The translations under genes and the position numbers were made by a program. The notes below the pieces were generated by a model. That model ran no database searches. It had not been told where the DNA came from and was given only the letters and a program-made list of their open reading frames with translations. From positions 1,054,001 to 1,118,000 of the forward strand of contig NZ_CP048410.1 of assembly GCF_019357415.1 (NCBI RefSeq): 64,000 nt of DNA, in the 5' to 3' direction. This DNA comes from Gramella sp. MT6 (GTDB lineage Bacteria; Bacteroidota; Bacteroidia; Flavobacteriales; Flavobacteriaceae). This document shows, piece after piece, positions 51,880 through 61,931 of this stretch; position 1 is the stretch's first letter, and the number at the start of each line of letters is the position of its first letter.

Positions 51880-52869
51880 ATGGCAAAAAGAATATTGATC
51901 ACCGGTGCAGCTGGATTTTTGGGTTCTCACCTTTGCGACCGATTTATTAAAGAGGGTTTCGAAGTAATTGGGATGGATAATCTTATAACCGGAGATCTCA
52001 GGAATATCGAGCATTTGATGGGAAACAAGAATTTTGAATTTCATCATCACGATATCACCAAGTTCGTTCATGTTCCAGGCGATCTGAATTATATACTACA
52101 TTTTGCTTCCCCGGCCAGCCCTATAGATTATCTTAAAATTCCTATTCAAACGCTGAAGGTGGGTTCTATTGGGACAATGCATTGCCTTGGGTTGGCAAAG
52201 GAGAAAAATGCCAGAATTCTTATTGCTTCTACTTCTGAAGTTTATGGAGATCCCCTGGTTCATCCGCAGAATGAAGAATATTACGGCAATGTGAACGCCA
52301 TAGGCCCTCGTGGAGTATACGATGAAGCCAAGCGTTTCCAGGAATCAATTACTATGGCTTATCACAGGTTTCATGGATTGGAAACAAGGATTGCCAGGAT
52401 ATTTAATACTTATGGACCTCGAATGCGACTTAATGATGGTCGTGTAATTCCGGCTTTTATTGGTCAGGCGCTAAGGGGGGAGGACCTTACAGTTTTTGGA
52501 GATGGGTCACAGACAAGGTCTTTCTGCTATGTAGATGACCAGGTGGAAGGTATTTACAGGTTGCTTTTAAGTGATTATTCTGAACCTGTAAATATTGGAA
52601 ACCCTAATGAAATTAGCATTCTTGATTTCGCAGATGAGATCATTAAGCTTACGGGTACAGATCAAAAGATCGTTTATAAGGAACTTCCGCAAGACGATCC
52701 ATTACAAAGAAAGCCCGATATCACCAGGGCCAGGGAGATTCTTGGCTGGGAACCAAAAGTGAGCAGGGAAGAAGGTATGAAGATAACTTATGATTATTTC
52801 AAAAGCCTGAGCCAGGAAGAATTGCAGAAAAGAGAACATAAAGATTTTTCAGAACACATCAGGAGATAA
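51880..52869 (+). CDS. UDP-glucuronate decarboxylase-like SDR (UDP-xylose synthase type)
   Basis: This 329-residue extended SDR has [14 protein letters not shown] (residues 8-21), the strand [13 protein letters not shown] and [21 protein letters not shown] is followed by YDEAKR, the catalytic Tyr-x-x-x-Lys within the UXS-type [24 protein letters not shown] and the [14 protein letters not shown] block complete the pattern. UXS enzymes make UDP-xylose from UDP-glucuronate; dTDP-glucose dehydratases are the main alternative but have a different Tyr context. I use ATG 51880; a TTG at 51862 would add six residues. The GT2 gene starts 2 bases after the stop. Confidence 0.85.
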   Translation: MAKRILITGAAGFLGSHLCDRFIKEGFEVIGMDNLITGDLRNIEHLMGNKNFEFHHHDITKFVHVPGDLNYILHFASPASPIDYLKIPIQTLKVGSIGTMHCLGLAKEKNARILIASTSEVYGDPLVHPQNEEYYGNVNAIGPRGVYDEAKRFQESITMAYHRFHGLETRIARIFNTYGPRMRLNDGRVIPAFIGQALRGEDLTVFGDGSQTRSFCYVDDQVEGIYRLLLSDYSEPVNIGNPNEISILDFADEIIKLTGTDQKIVYKELPQDDPLQRKPDITRAREILGWEPKVSREEGMKITYDYFKSLSQEELQKREHKDFSEHIRR

Positions 52870-52871
52870 TC

Positions 52872-53657
52872 ATGGAGCTTAACAGAATGGTTTCAGTTAT
52901 CATGCCCGCCTACAATGCTGAGGCTTTTATTGCTGATTCCATCCAGTCGGTCATAGCTCAAACCTACCCAAACTGGGAACTTCTGGTGATCGACGATGCA
53001 TCTACAGATAATATGAAGGAAATAGTAAAAGGATTTTCTGAAAAAGATAAAAGGATCAAACTTCTCGAAAATGATTCTAACCTGGGAACCCATCATAGCC
53101 GGAATAGGGGAATTAAAGCCGCTCAGGGCCATCTTATAGCTTTTCTGGACGCAGATGACCAATGGAAGCCTAGCAAGCTTTATACACAGGTAAAAATCCT
53201 TCAGAAGGGAAATGTCGCCGCATGTTTTTCCAGCTACGAACTCATTTCAGAAAATGGAGAGCCTTTGAATAAAAAGATCGAAGCCCTGCCGATACTTTCC
53301 TATGAGAAATTATTGAAAGCAAATTACGTGGGTAACCTTACTGGGATTTACGATGCACAAAAGATCGGGAAGATCTATTGCCCTGAAATTTCCAAAAGGC
53401 AGGACTGGGCTTTATGGCTAAAAGTGATAGAGAAAGGAGGTCCCATGAAAGGAATAGAGGAATCGCTGGCCATTTACCGGGTGCGTAAAAATTCGATTTC
53501 CAGAAATAAACTGGAGATGCTGAAGTACAATTTCAAGGTCTATCACGAAGTCCTTGGATATAGCTATTTCAGCAGTCTTTCTAAAATGTTTGTGTTTTTA
53601 AACGAACAGTTCTTCGTGAAGTCAAGGCAAACAAAAACTATGATAACTGAGAAGTAA
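52872..53657 (+). CDS. Glycosyltransferase family 2
   Basis: This 261-residue GT-A enzyme has VSVIMPAYNAEAFIADSIQS (residues 7-26), LLVIDDASTDNM, NLGTHHSRNRGIKAA and the DXD-like AFLDADDQW near 92. SKRQDWALWLKV is the acceptor-side motif. There is no membrane helix, so it acts at the inner face of the cytoplasmic membrane on surface polysaccharide or glycolipid. It starts 2 bases after the UXS-like gene and converges on the PaaK-like gene with a 20-base overlap of coding ends. Confidence 0.92.
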   Translation: MELNRMVSVIMPAYNAEAFIADSIQSVIAQTYPNWELLVIDDASTDNMKEIVKGFSEKDKRIKLLENDSNLGTHHSRNRGIKAAQGHLIAFLDADDQWKPSKLYTQVKILQKGNVAACFSSYELISENGEPLNKKIEALPILSYEKLLKANYVGNLTGIYDAQKIGKIYCPEISKRQDWALWLKVIEKGGPMKGIEESLAIYRVRKNSISRNKLEMLKYNFKVYHEVLGYSYFSSLSKMFVFLNEQFFVKSRQTKTMITEK

Positions 53658-54948
53658 ATTGCTTCAATTTGCCACTTTGGCTGCGTTTAAGGATTTCTTT
53701 TCTTTCAAAACCTATCTTCAAATTCTTTCCAACGTAAATGCCTACCGAGTCAAGGATCTTACTTTTTTGCTCCTGTGAAAGTTCCTGCTCACTTACGTAT
53801 TCTATCTTAAATTCATCAATTTCGGTTTGAATGATGACGAACTCTTTGATATTCCCATTATCTTCAATAATGGTTTTAGTAACATAATAAAATGTAAGTC
53901 CGGGAACTACTTTCCCATCTGGAAGTCTTGCAATATCATTAGTTCTACCAATAAGCTTTTCAAGAATAGGTTTTTTTAGAGTGCTTTTTTTTGAAAGGCT
54001 ACCAATATCTCCAATATCATAGCGGATCATGGGATGAGCTTTATTATAAAGCGAAGTGATCACCACCCGGCCTTCCTCGCCATATGGCAGAACGTTGTCG
54101 TTTTCGTCCAAAATCTCTATATAAAGATCTTCAGAATTAACTATCCATTGATTTTCTGAATCTTCAAAAGCGATGAGTCCTACCTCGCTGGCACCATATT
54201 CATTAATGACAGGGACTCCCAAAGCTTTTTCAATGAGTTGTTTGTCTTTTTCAAAAAGTCTTTCAGAAGTAACTATGCAGATATTTAGGCTGGGACATAA
54301 TTCTTTCAGAACAATGCCCTTATCCTTCAGAAACCGGGCGAAGAGAACAATGGCGCTGGTATATCCATTAAGATAATTAAAATCTGATTTTTTAAAACGC
54401 TCCAGGAAAATCTCCATTTTCTGCTCGCTGAGGTCAAAAATATTAAAACGACGCCTAAGACTTATCCTGTCTTTTAGGCGCTCCTGTATATTACCATAAA
54501 AATCCAACGGGATACCATAGAATCGGGCTTGTAGAGATTTGTTGAGGTCTATGTCATACCAGTTATACCTGTCCTGAAATCCTGCCCAGCTAAGAGCATG
54601 TGCAAACCTGTTCTTGGCAAATATGAAAGGATGACCACTGCTGCCTGAAGTTTTCCCGATATAGGCCGTTTTGGTATTATAAGTCGAACTCAGTCTTTCC
54701 TTTAAAGGTTGCTGGAGATCGGCTTTTTTCATGATGGGCACTTGTTCCCAGTCATCAAATCCCTCCCATTTAAAGAATTCCCGGTAAAAATTATTATGCT
54801 GTATATGATAATCGATAATAGAATTGCGTCGTTTTCTCTGGAATTCAGCATAATGTTCCTCTGGAATATTTTGAATCTTTTCCAGAGTACTTTGCGCCCT
54901 TTTGATCGGGAATTTATTAAGCTGTAACGAAAGTTTAAACCAATCCAA
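53638..54948 (-). CDS. PaaK/CapK-like adenylate-forming enzyme
   Basis: This 436-residue protein of the phenylacetate-CoA-ligase/coenzyme-F390-synthetase family has [14 protein letters not shown] (ATP loop, about 97-110), [20 protein letters not shown] and [20 protein letters not shown]. CapK-type relatives sit in capsule and polysaccharide loci and are thought to acylate sugars or carrier lipids. There is no phenylacetate catabolic cluster here, so a surface-polysaccharide role is more likely (inference). It overlaps the GT2 gene end by 20 bases on the opposite strand. Confidence 0.85.
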   Translation of the reverse strand: MDWFKLSLQLNKFPIKRAQSTLEKIQNIPEEHYAEFQRKRRNSIIDYHIQHNNFYREFFKWEGFDDWEQVPIMKKADLQQPLKERLSSTYNTKTAYIGKTSGSSGHPFIFAKNRFAHALSWAGFQDRYNWYDIDLNKSLQARFYGIPLDFYGNIQERLKDRISLRRRFNIFDLSEQKMEIFLERFKKSDFNYLNGYTSAIVLFARFLKDKGIVLKELCPSLNICIVTSERLFEKDKQLIEKALGVPVINEYGASEVGLIAFEDSENQWIVNSEDLYIEILDENDNVLPYGEEGRVVITSLYNKAHPMIRYDIGDIGSLSKKSTLKKPILEKLIGRTNDIARLPDGKVVPGLTFYYVTKTIIEDNGNIKEFVIIQTEIDEFKIEYVSEQELSQEQKSKILDSVGIYVGKNLKIGFERKEILKRSQSGKLKQFTSQLS

Positions 54949-55000
54949 GGGCAGAGAAGCTTTTTTAACGATTTTATTCGTGCTTCAATTTACAAACAAT

Positions 55001-55008
55001 TATTTTTG
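55001..55008 (+). promoter_or_regulatory. -7 box of purD promoter
   Basis: TATTTTTG fits TAnnTTTG and lies 24 bases before ATG 55033; it covers the TTG at 55006 that would open a longer frame. Confidence 0.5.
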
Positions 55009-55032
55009 AAGCAATATTTAAAACCACAACTA

Positions 55033-56304
55033 ATGAATATTCTTATCCTTGGCTCTGGTGGCCGTGAACATACTTTTGCCTATAAGATTTCACAAAGCAG
55101 CAAATGCAGCAAATTATATGTTGCCCCTGGAAATGCAGGAACAGCGCAGATTGCCGAGAATCTACAGCTTAATCCTATAGATTTCGCCGCGGTAGCAAAT
55201 ACTGCCCTAGAAAAGGATATCGATATGATCGTGGTTGGACCGGAAGATCCCTTAGTCAAGGGAATCGTTGATTTCTTTGCAAATGACGACCAGCTTAAGA
55301 ATATTCAGATCATAGGACCTTCAGGCCGTGGTGCCTTGCTGGAAGGAAGTAAGGAAAGAGCGAAGGAATTTATGGCGATGCATAAAATTCCAACCGCTGC
55401 TTATGAAAGTTTCAGTTTTGAAAGCCTTGGAGCGGGTAAGAATTTCCTTGAAACCCTAAAGCCGCCATACGTTTTAAAAGCAGATGGACTGGCCGCCGGG
55501 AAAGGTGTCTTGATCATAGATGACCTTGAAGAGGCAAAAAAAGAACTCGAGAATATGTTATCTGGAAAATTTGGTGCTGCCAGTGAAAAAGTGGTGATCG
55601 AAGAATTTCTGGACGGTATAGAGTTAAGTGTATTTGTGCTTACCGATGGGAAAAATTATAAGATCCTGCCTACGGCAAAAGATTATAAAAGAATCGGTGA
55701 AGGAGATACTGGTTTGAATACAGGAGGTATGGGAGCAGTTTCCCCGGTTCCGTTTGTCGATGAGACACTGATGAATAAAATTGAAGAACGTATTGTAAAA
55801 CCTACAGTAAGCGGGCTTCAGGAAGAAGAAATAGATTATAAAGGATTTATATTCATTGGTCTTATTAAAGTAGATAATGAGCCTTATGTGATCGAATATA
55901 ATGTGAGGATGGGAGATCCCGAGACAGAAGTTGTTTTACCAAGAATTAAAACAGACCTGGTTGAATTACTGGAAAAGACCTGGAGCGGAGATCTTGACAA
56001 AATAGACCTCGAAATTGATGAAAGATCAGCAACAACAGTAATGCTGGTTTCCGGAGGTTATCCAGAATCTTATCAAAAAGGAAAAGTTATTAGTGGTTTA
56101 GACGAAATAAAAGATTCGATCGTTTTCCATGCAGGAACAACAAATGAGGAAGGGGAGATCTTAACTAGTGGAGGTCGTGTGATCGCTTTAACTTCCTTTG
56201 GAGAAGATTACAAAAAGGCACTAAAAAAATCTTACCAAAGTGCAGGAATGCTGCAATTTGATAAGATGTATTTTAGAAAGGATATTGGTTTTGATCTATC
56301 CTAA
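55033..56304 (+). CDS. purD: Phosphoribosylamine-glycine ligase
   Basis: This 423-residue ATP-grasp enzyme makes GAR in purine synthesis. It starts [50 protein letters not shown] (ATP-grasp loop) and [19 protein letters not shown] follow, with [17 protein letters not shown] and [17 protein letters not shown] at the metal site. The length is normal. The ATG at 55033 is the family start. Its end overlaps the convergent small membrane gene by 9 bases. Confidence 0.97.
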   Translation: MNILILGSGGREHTFAYKISQSSKCSKLYVAPGNAGTAQIAENLQLNPIDFAAVANTALEKDIDMIVVGPEDPLVKGIVDFFANDDQLKNIQIIGPSGRGALLEGSKERAKEFMAMHKIPTAAYESFSFESLGAGKNFLETLKPPYVLKADGLAAGKGVLIIDDLEEAKKELENMLSGKFGAASEKVVIEEFLDGIELSVFVLTDGKNYKILPTAKDYKRIGEGDTGLNTGGMGAVSPVPFVDETLMNKIEERIVKPTVSGLQEEEIDYKGFIFIGLIKVDNEPYVIEYNVRMGDPETEVVLPRIKTDLVELLEKTWSGDLDKIDLEIDERSATTVMLVSGGYPESYQKGKVISGLDEIKDSIVFHAGTTNEEGEILTSGGRVIALTSFGEDYKKALKKSYQSAGMLQFDKMYFRKDIGFDLS

Positions 56305-56526
56305 GAACGAGTGAGAAGTAGATTCTCTGTTTTCTTCATTTCTATCGTTGAATTTCTTTAATTGCTTCATCCAGTAAAGGAAGGCAACAAAACCAACGAT
56401 CACAAAGATCCAGTTAAGGATGTTCGCAAGAAACCAAGAATCAAGCTCAAGCTCTCTAAGTAAATCAAGAGGATAAAAAAGTATATTTTCAAAAACCCAC
56501 TGTATCCCGTAAAAAAAATCTTTCAT
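56296..56526 (-). CDS. Small membrane protein (DUF6341-like)
   Basis: This 76-residue protein has one clear membrane helix ([22 protein letters not shown]) after an amphipathic start ([21 protein letters not shown]), and a polar tail ending [15 protein letters not shown] recognise a short family conserved in Flavobacteriia (I believe DUF6341), sometimes mislabelled as uracil phosphoribosyltransferase because of its neighbour. The ATG at 56526 matches that family; the longer frame to 56622 runs into the DUF6427-like gene on the other strand. Function unknown. Confidence 0.75.
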   Translation of the reverse strand: MKDFFYGIQWVFENILFYPLDLLRELELDSWFLANILNWIFVIVGFVAFLYWMKQLKKFNDRNEENRESTSHSFLG

Positions 56527-56569
56527 TTTCTGAACTTTAATTGAGATTACAAAAATATAAAAAACCCTA

Positions 56570-57493
56570 ATGCTAACAAGCTTTTTTAGCAAATCCAAGC
56601 CATTTAACCTCGCTGTCATCATTCTATTGATGGGTCTTTTTTACATAGGTGCTAGTTTCACTGACTGGGACAATGGTTTTAACTGGCTGGAATTTTTTGA
56701 AAAAATTGGAGTGCTGCTGCTTTTGGTATTAAGCCTTCTGGTACTGAATTTTATCGCGAAAAAAAATGAGCTTACCAAACGTAGTGCCTATAAGACCTTG
56801 CTTTTCGCAATATTCTCTATTTCTTTTTTTAGCCTTTTACGCAATGAATCCATAATCATTTCAAATCTATGCGTACTATTTGCATTAAGGAGAATCATTA
56901 GTCTGAAATCTCATATTTCGGTTCAGAAAAAGATATTTGACGCTACATTCTGGATAAGTATAGCCTCACTTTATCATTTCTGGTCTATACTTTTTATCGC
57001 GGTGGTATTTTTTGCGATTCTTAATTTCGCGTCTTCATTCAAGAACTGGTTAATACCTTTTGTAGCATTTCTAGCTGTTGCTTCGCTTACTATTTGCTTT
57101 CATCTGCTGGCCTACGATGAGTTTTATTTATTTGCCGACTGGTTCCAGCCAACTAAATTCGACTTTTCAAAGTATGGAGAACTGAAAATGCTTATTCCTC
57201 TGAGTATTTTCCTGGGATTGCTCATCTGGACCTTATTTCAATATTTTGCTGCCATCCAAAAGGCCAGTATTACCAGAAGGCCGGTATTGAGCATGATCTT
57301 GTTTAGTCTAGCGACTTCAGCTGCAGTCGCGATATTTTCTCCAACCAAAAATGGGAGTGAGCTTATCTTCTTTTTTGTGCCATTAAGTATTATAGCTTCA
57401 AATTACTTCGATGATAAAAAAGATAAGATATTTAAAGAGATCATTCTCGTCACGCTTTTGTTGGTGCCTTTCATAGTAGCTTTTTTCGTTTAG
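56570..57493 (+). CDS. Polytopic membrane protein (DUF6427-like)
   Basis: This 307-residue protein is almost entirely membrane helices (about nine or ten), beginning LTSFFSKSKPFNLAVIILLM, with the polar segment FALRRIISLKSHISVQKKIFDATFW near 100-125 typical of the family I know as DUF6427. It is divergent from the small DUF6341-like gene (43 bases between starts), and the two families recur together in Flavobacteriia. The function is unknown; no catalytic residues stand out. Confidence 0.78.
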   Translation: MLTSFFSKSKPFNLAVIILLMGLFYIGASFTDWDNGFNWLEFFEKIGVLLLLVLSLLVLNFIAKKNELTKRSAYKTLLFAIFSISFFSLLRNESIIISNLCVLFALRRIISLKSHISVQKKIFDATFWISIASLYHFWSILFIAVVFFAILNFASSFKNWLIPFVAFLAVASLTICFHLLAYDEFYLFADWFQPTKFDFSKYGELKMLIPLSIFLGLLIWTLFQYFAAIQKASITRRPVLSMILFSLATSAAVAIFSPTKNGSELIFFFVPLSIIASNYFDDKKDKIFKEIILVTLLLVPFIVAFFV

Positions 57494-57540
57494 ACCTGAA
57501 TGTTTAAGCGCTCTGTAAGCCCTACTCTTTTTAAAAATAA

Positions 57541-57548
57541 TATCTTTG
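57541..57548 (+). promoter_or_regulatory. -7 box upstream of the DUF4254 gene
   Basis: TATCTTTG fits TAnnTTTG. The ATG is 65 bases downstream, so the leader would be longer than usual here. Confidence 0.4.
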
Positions 57549-57613
57549 CAAATGCTTTTAATATTGAACAAAGCAGCTTAGAATTAAAATAGAACAAGAA
57601 GAAATTAAACATT

Positions 57614-58222
57614 ATGTTTTCAGATAAGGCCAACACGATTTTTAGGGAAGTAATCAAAAAATATCACGAAATAGACAGCGTGGACCAGGAGTTCAAAAAC
57701 CCTTATGATGCTGAAAATAACCTGATAGAACACCTCCTTTATAGAAAATGTTGGATAGATACCGTTCAGTGGCATTATGAAGATATTATTAGGGATCAGA
57801 ACATAGATCCGGTAGAAGCACTGGAGTTAAAGAGAAAAATTGATGCCTCAAACCAGGACCGTACAGATACTGTTGAGTATATAGACAGTTACTTCCTCGA
57901 AAAATATAAGGACGTACAGCCTAATACCGATGCGACGATAAATTCAGAAAGCCCGGCCTGGGCCATAGACAGACTTTCTATTCTGGCTTTGAAGATTTAT
58001 CATATGAATGAAGAGGCGAATCGTGAAGATGCTTCACAGGAGCATCAAATGAAATGTAAGGCCAAACTGGACGTGCTTTTAGAGCAAAGAGTAGACCTTT
58101 CTACTGCGATCAATCAATTGCTTGAAGATATCGCCAAAGGCGAGAAATACATGAAGGTTTACAAGCAAATGAAGATGTATAATGATGATGAGTTAAACCC
58201 GGTTCTACGAGGCAATAAGTAA
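57614..58222 (+). CDS. DUF4254 protein
   Basis: This 202-residue helical soluble protein matches DUF4254, a Bacteroidota-type family. It has IIDIFREVI-like starts (NTIFREVIKKYHEID), NLIEHLLYRKCWIDTVQWHYED with the conserved Trp and His, and NQDRTDTVEYIDSYFLEKY, and ends near QMKMYNDDELNPVLRG. The family is commonly found directly before a GT9 heptosyltransferase-type gene, as here (3-base gap), so it may take part in lipooligosaccharide assembly. Its biochemical role is unknown. Confidence 0.85.
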   Translation: MFSDKANTIFREVIKKYHEIDSVDQEFKNPYDAENNLIEHLLYRKCWIDTVQWHYEDIIRDQNIDPVEALELKRKIDASNQDRTDTVEYIDSYFLEKYKDVQPNTDATINSESPAWAIDRLSILALKIYHMNEEANREDASQEHQMKCKAKLDVLLEQRVDLSTAINQLLEDIAKGEKYMKVYKQMKMYNDDELNPVLRGNK

Positions 58223-58225
58223 TTT

Positions 58226-59290
58226 ATGGACCAAGACCGCAATTCTCTGTCGGCAAAAAAGGGAAAGAGCATGCATATTCTGGTAATTCGCTTCTCTGCG
58301 ATGGGCGATATTGCTATGATTGTACCTGTTCTGAGTGTTCTGGTTAAAAAATACCCGGAACTTACTATCACTGTTCTTACCAGACAATTCTTTGCTCCTC
58401 TTTTTAGTCATTTACCCAATGTAAGGATTTATGAAGCTGATCTTAAAGGTGTTCATGACGGAGTGCTGGGACTGGGGACGCTGGCCAGGGAGTTACGGGA
58501 AGAGGAGATAGATGCGGTTGCAGATCTTCATGATGTGCTTAGAACTAATGTTTTAAGGTCCCTGTTTTATTTCTATGGAATACCTTTTAAGCAGATTGAT
58601 AAAGGACGTTCAGAAAAGAACGCGCTTTCCAGTAATAAAAAGGATTTCAGGCAACTTAAATCTACCCATCAAAGATATGCAGATGTATTTGCAGAGCTTG
58701 GTTTTACAATAGACCTTTCAGAATATAGCCCTCCTCCAAAAAGAGAATTATTACCGAAGGTTTATGATCTTATAGGAAAGCGATCCAAAAAATGGCTTGG
58801 GATTGCCCCTTTCGCCCAGCATGATTCAAAGTGTTACCCTAAAGACCTTATGGAAGAAGTGATCGCTGAGCTATCTTCTAAAGGAAATATCAAACTTATC
58901 ATGTTTGGTGGCGGTGATACCGAAAAAGCACAATTGGAGGAATGGGAGCAGAAATTCGAAAATTGTACCAGTGTGGTTGGGAAACTTAGTTTTGCTGAAG
59001 AATTAAGTCTGATATCCAATCTTGATGCGATGCTATCCATGGATAGTGGAAATGCTCACCTGGCGGCTATTTTTGGAATTCCTGTAGTAAGTATCTGGGG
59101 AGTAACCCATCCTTTCATCGGTTTTAAGGCATTTAATCAGCCCATAGAGAACTGTATTCTTCCCGACCTGGAAAAATATCCCAAGATCCCGACTTCAGTA
59201 TATGGAAATAAAGTTCCGGAGGGCTACGAGGATGTGATGCGTAGTATACCTCCGGAGAAAGTTATTCAAACAGTTTTAGAGAATCTATAA
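58226..59290 (+). CDS. Glycosyltransferase family 9 (heptosyltransferase-like)
   Basis: This 354-residue GT-B protein resembles ADP-heptose:LPS heptosyltransferases. It has ILVIRFSAMGDIAMIVPVL early, IDAVADLHDVLRTNVLRSL, WLGIAPFAQHDSKCYP, IMFGGGDTEKA and the MLSMDSGNAHLAAIFGIPVVSIWG donor-binding block. It most likely extends lipooligosaccharide. The ATG at 58226 directly follows the DUF4254 stop; an internal ATG at 58271 (MHILVIRF) matches the usual family start and may be the true one. Its stop is 1 base from that of the convergent reductase gene. Confidence 0.9.
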   Translation: MDQDRNSLSAKKGKSMHILVIRFSAMGDIAMIVPVLSVLVKKYPELTITVLTRQFFAPLFSHLPNVRIYEADLKGVHDGVLGLGTLARELREEEIDAVADLHDVLRTNVLRSLFYFYGIPFKQIDKGRSEKNALSSNKKDFRQLKSTHQRYADVFAELGFTIDLSEYSPPPKRELLPKVYDLIGKRSKKWLGIAPFAQHDSKCYPKDLMEEVIAELSSKGNIKLIMFGGGDTEKAQLEEWEQKFENCTSVVGKLSFAEELSLISNLDAMLSMDSGNAHLAAIFGIPVVSIWGVTHPFIGFKAFNQPIENCILPDLEKYPKIPTSVYGNKVPEGYEDVMRSIPPEKVIQTVLENL

Positions 59291-59291
59291 T

Positions 59292-60341
59292 TTATACATC
59301 ATCAAAATCCACCTTCAGCGTAGGTGTGGTTGGATGTGCCTGGCAGGTTAGAACAAAACCTTCTTCGATCTCCTCATCTGTTAAGATCTGGTTTTTACTC
59401 ATTTCGGCCTTACCTTCAGTAATTCTGGCCATACAACTACTGCAAATCCCACCCTGGCAGGAATAAGGAACATCGATGTCATTTTCAAGAGCCACATCAA
59501 GAACCACAGATTTTCTATCCATAGAAAAAGTAAATTCTTCGTCATCAACCGTGATAGTTACTGCGGTCGCTCCATCTGTATCTCCTTGAATTTCTTTTTC
59601 CTCGTCTGTAGTGGTGAAAAGCTCGAACAGGATCTGTTCCTTTTTTACTCCATTATTTAGAAGAACCTCAGATACGTGGTTGATCATAGCTTCTGGTCCA
59701 CACAGGTAAAATTTATCAAATGGATGGTCTTTGAACTTGTTCTTTAAGACATAGTTTACTGTACTGGTCTCGATCCTTCCAAAATGAGCATCATCTTCTC
59801 TGGTTCTGCTGTAAATGAACTCTACGAATAATCTATGTGGGAATTCAGCCTGGAGCTCAAGCAGCTCTTTAAAGAAGATCGTATCGTCTATAGATTTATT
59901 TCCGTAGGTAAGCACAAATTTACTATGTGCTTCATCTCTAAGAACAGATTTAATAATTGAAAGTACAGGAGTTATCCCACTTCCGGCAGCAAAAGCTGCG
60001 TAATTTTGTCTTTTGTCACCAGGTTCAAAAACAAACTTTCCTTCTGGAGGATGAACTTCTAAGATATCACCGGCAACAAGTTTATTATTGGCAATTACAG
60101 AAAAACGACCGCCTTTTACTTCCTTAACCGTAACTTTGAATTCATCTGAATTTGGCGCAGAACAAAGTGAATAAGCCCGGCGGATCTCCTCCCCATCAGC
60201 TTTGGTTCTTATAGTAATATACTGTCCAGCAGAGAAACTGAATTCCTCTTTTAAGTTTTCTGGGATCTCAAAAGATAAACTTACCGCCTGTGACGTTTCG
60301 CGAATTATTTCCTTTATTTTTAGCGGATAGAACTTGCTCAT
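59292..60341 (-). CDS. PaaE-like ferredoxin-NAD(P) reductase with 2Fe-2S domain
   Basis: This 349-residue flavoprotein has an FAD domain (RRAYSLCSAP, then GGRFSVIANNKL), an NAD(P)-binding domain (AAFAAGSGITPVLSIIKSVL, YLCGPEAMINHV) and a C-terminal plant-type 2Fe-2S ferredoxin domain (YSCQGGICSSCMARI, with the last Cys in VLTCQAHP). It resembles PaaE and other oxygenase reductases, transferring electrons from NAD(P)H. There is no oxygenase nearby; the partner may be the fatty-acid hydroxylase at 20.9 kb or another di-iron enzyme (inference). A -7 box (TATTTTTG on minus, 60366..60359) lies upstream. Confidence 0.92.
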   Translation of the reverse strand: MSKFYPLKIKEIIRETSQAVSLSFEIPENLKEEFSFSAGQYITIRTKADGEEIRRAYSLCSAPNSDEFKVTVKEVKGGRFSVIANNKLVAGDILEVHPPEGKFVFEPGDKRQNYAAFAAGSGITPVLSIIKSVLRDEAHSKFVLTYGNKSIDDTIFFKELLELQAEFPHRLFVEFIYSRTREDDAHFGRIETSTVNYVLKNKFKDHPFDKFYLCGPEAMINHVSEVLLNNGVKKEQILFELFTTTDEEKEIQGDTDGATAVTITVDDEEFTFSMDRKSVVLDVALENDIDVPYSCQGGICSSCMARITEGKAEMSKNQILTDEEIEEGFVLTCQAHPTTPTLKVDFDDV

Positions 60342-60358
60342 TATTTTTTATTTGTGCG

Positions 60359-60366
60359 CAAAAATA
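60359..60366 (-). promoter_or_regulatory. -7 box upstream of the PaaE-like reductase
   Basis: Read on the minus strand the sequence is TATTTTTG, fitting TAnnTTTG, 17 bases before the ATG. Confidence 0.5.
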
Positions 60367-60436
60367 CAAAGTATGCCGGTTTTAGAAATGTAACAAAAGT
60401 TTAAATTTCAATACCAATTAATCAAATACGGTGTTT

Positions 60437-61921
60437 ATGTTCAAAAAATTTGCCTGGCTGGAATGGAAATCTTTTCTGAGATCTGCCAGTTTTGGAAAGA
60501 GTTTAGGGCTAAAGATCCTTATGGCATTCCTGGCGTTATATTTTTCTGGAATGTTCCTTCTTTTAGGAATTTCATTATTCCCGTTAATAAATAATATCTA
60601 TCCAGAAGAGGATCCCTTAAAAGTGGTAAACAGCTTTGCTCTGGCCTATTTCACTTTTGAACTTATCTTCAGGTTCATGCTGCAAACCTTGCCGGTGATG
60701 GATATAAAGCCATTGATGGTCCTACCCATTAAAAGGAAGAAAGTGGTGAATTTTGTACTGTTTAAATCGCTGTACTCCTTTTATAATTTCCTTCCAATCT
60801 TATGGATCGTTCCGTTCGGATTGTATTGCCTGGTTAAAGAAAATTATAGTTCTTCGGGAATGTGGGGCTGGATCATTGGGATGTATGCGGTAACCCTGTG
60901 TATGAATTTCCTCAATTTTATTATAAAGAAAAGATTCACAGATAATCTTAAGGCTCTTATCCCAATTGTAGGAGCAGGAGTTATAATCGCTTTGCTTGAT
61001 TATCTGGGAATATTTGATATTACCGCCTACTTTGGAAAATTACTGGATTATTTGGTTTTAAAACCATATCTGGCTTTGGTCCCGGTAATGTTCGTTATTG
61101 CTTTATACTGGTGGAACTTTCAAAATCTTAGAGATAAATTTTATCTGGATGCAGATCTTAAAGGTAAAAATAAGTCGGCCAGTACTCAGGAATTTGGCTG
61201 GACCAGGAAATTTGGAAGTCTAGCGCCTTTTCTTCAGCAGGATCTAAAATTAATTTGGAGGAATAAAAGACCAAAGACCACGATCTATTTATCCCTGATG
61301 TTTTTGGCTTATGGGCTTATTTTTTATCCGAATGAAACCTACCAGGGAATGCCTACATTCTTCGTATTTGCAGGGATTTTTATAACAGGGATCTTCATGA
61401 TCAATTTCGGCCAATTTGTTCCTTCATGGGATGCATCTTATTACCAGATGATCATGGCTCAGAATATACCCATGAGGCAATACCTGGCCTCCAAAATGGG
61501 ATTAATAACCTTTAGCGTTATCGCCCTGGCCATTTTGTCTACACCTTACGTTTATTTTGGCTGGAATATCTTATTTCTGAATTTAGCCTGCGCGCTATAT
61601 AATATCGGGGTGAACGTTCCAATCTTGTTATATGCGGGATCTTTCAATAAAAAAAGAATAGACCTGGATAAGAGCCCGTTTATGAATTATCAGGGAACCG
61701 GTGCCTCACAATGGCTTGTAGGTATACCGCTTATCTTTATTCCAATATTTCTTTTCTGGATCACTAATAAATATATTAACTACGATGCTGCGATTGTAAT
61801 ACTTGCAGTTCTTGGAGTCATTGGGCTTATCTTAAGACCTAACCTGCTAACCTTTTTAACTCATCGATACCGAAGTAGAAAATATGTGATGATACAGGGA
61901 TTCAAACAAAAAGGAGAATAA
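60437..61921 (+). CDS. DUF5687 ABC-2-like permease
   Basis: This 494-residue polytopic membrane protein has about 12 helices and begins MFKKFAWLEWKSFLRSASF. It matches DUF5687, a Bacteroidota permease family that partners with ABC ATPases. LVLKPYLALVPVMF and QLKLIWRNKRPKT-like polar loops (QDLKLIWRNKRPKTTIYL) are visible. The ATP-binding subunit gene begins 10 bases after its stop. The transported substrate is unknown. ATG 60437 is preferred over the GTG two codons earlier. Confidence 0.85.
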   Translation: MFKKFAWLEWKSFLRSASFGKSLGLKILMAFLALYFSGMFLLLGISLFPLINNIYPEEDPLKVVNSFALAYFTFELIFRFMLQTLPVMDIKPLMVLPIKRKKVVNFVLFKSLYSFYNFLPILWIVPFGLYCLVKENYSSSGMWGWIIGMYAVTLCMNFLNFIIKKRFTDNLKALIPIVGAGVIIALLDYLGIFDITAYFGKLLDYLVLKPYLALVPVMFVIALYWWNFQNLRDKFYLDADLKGKNKSASTQEFGWTRKFGSLAPFLQQDLKLIWRNKRPKTTIYLSLMFLAYGLIFYPNETYQGMPTFFVFAGIFITGIFMINFGQFVPSWDASYYQMIMAQNIPMRQYLASKMGLITFSVIALAILSTPYVYFGWNILFLNLACALYNIGVNVPILLYAGSFNKKRIDLDKSPFMNYQGTGASQWLVGIPLIFIPIFLFWITNKYINYDAAIVILAVLGVIGLILRPNLLTFLTHRYRSRKYVMIQGFKQKGE

Positions 61922-61931
61922 AATTTAAATT

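Noticed and set aside
53638..60341. PaaK-like and PaaE-like genes as a phenylacetate degradation cluster
   Set aside because: They are 4 kb apart with purD and glycosylation genes between, and no paaABCD, paaG or paaZ-like genes are present.
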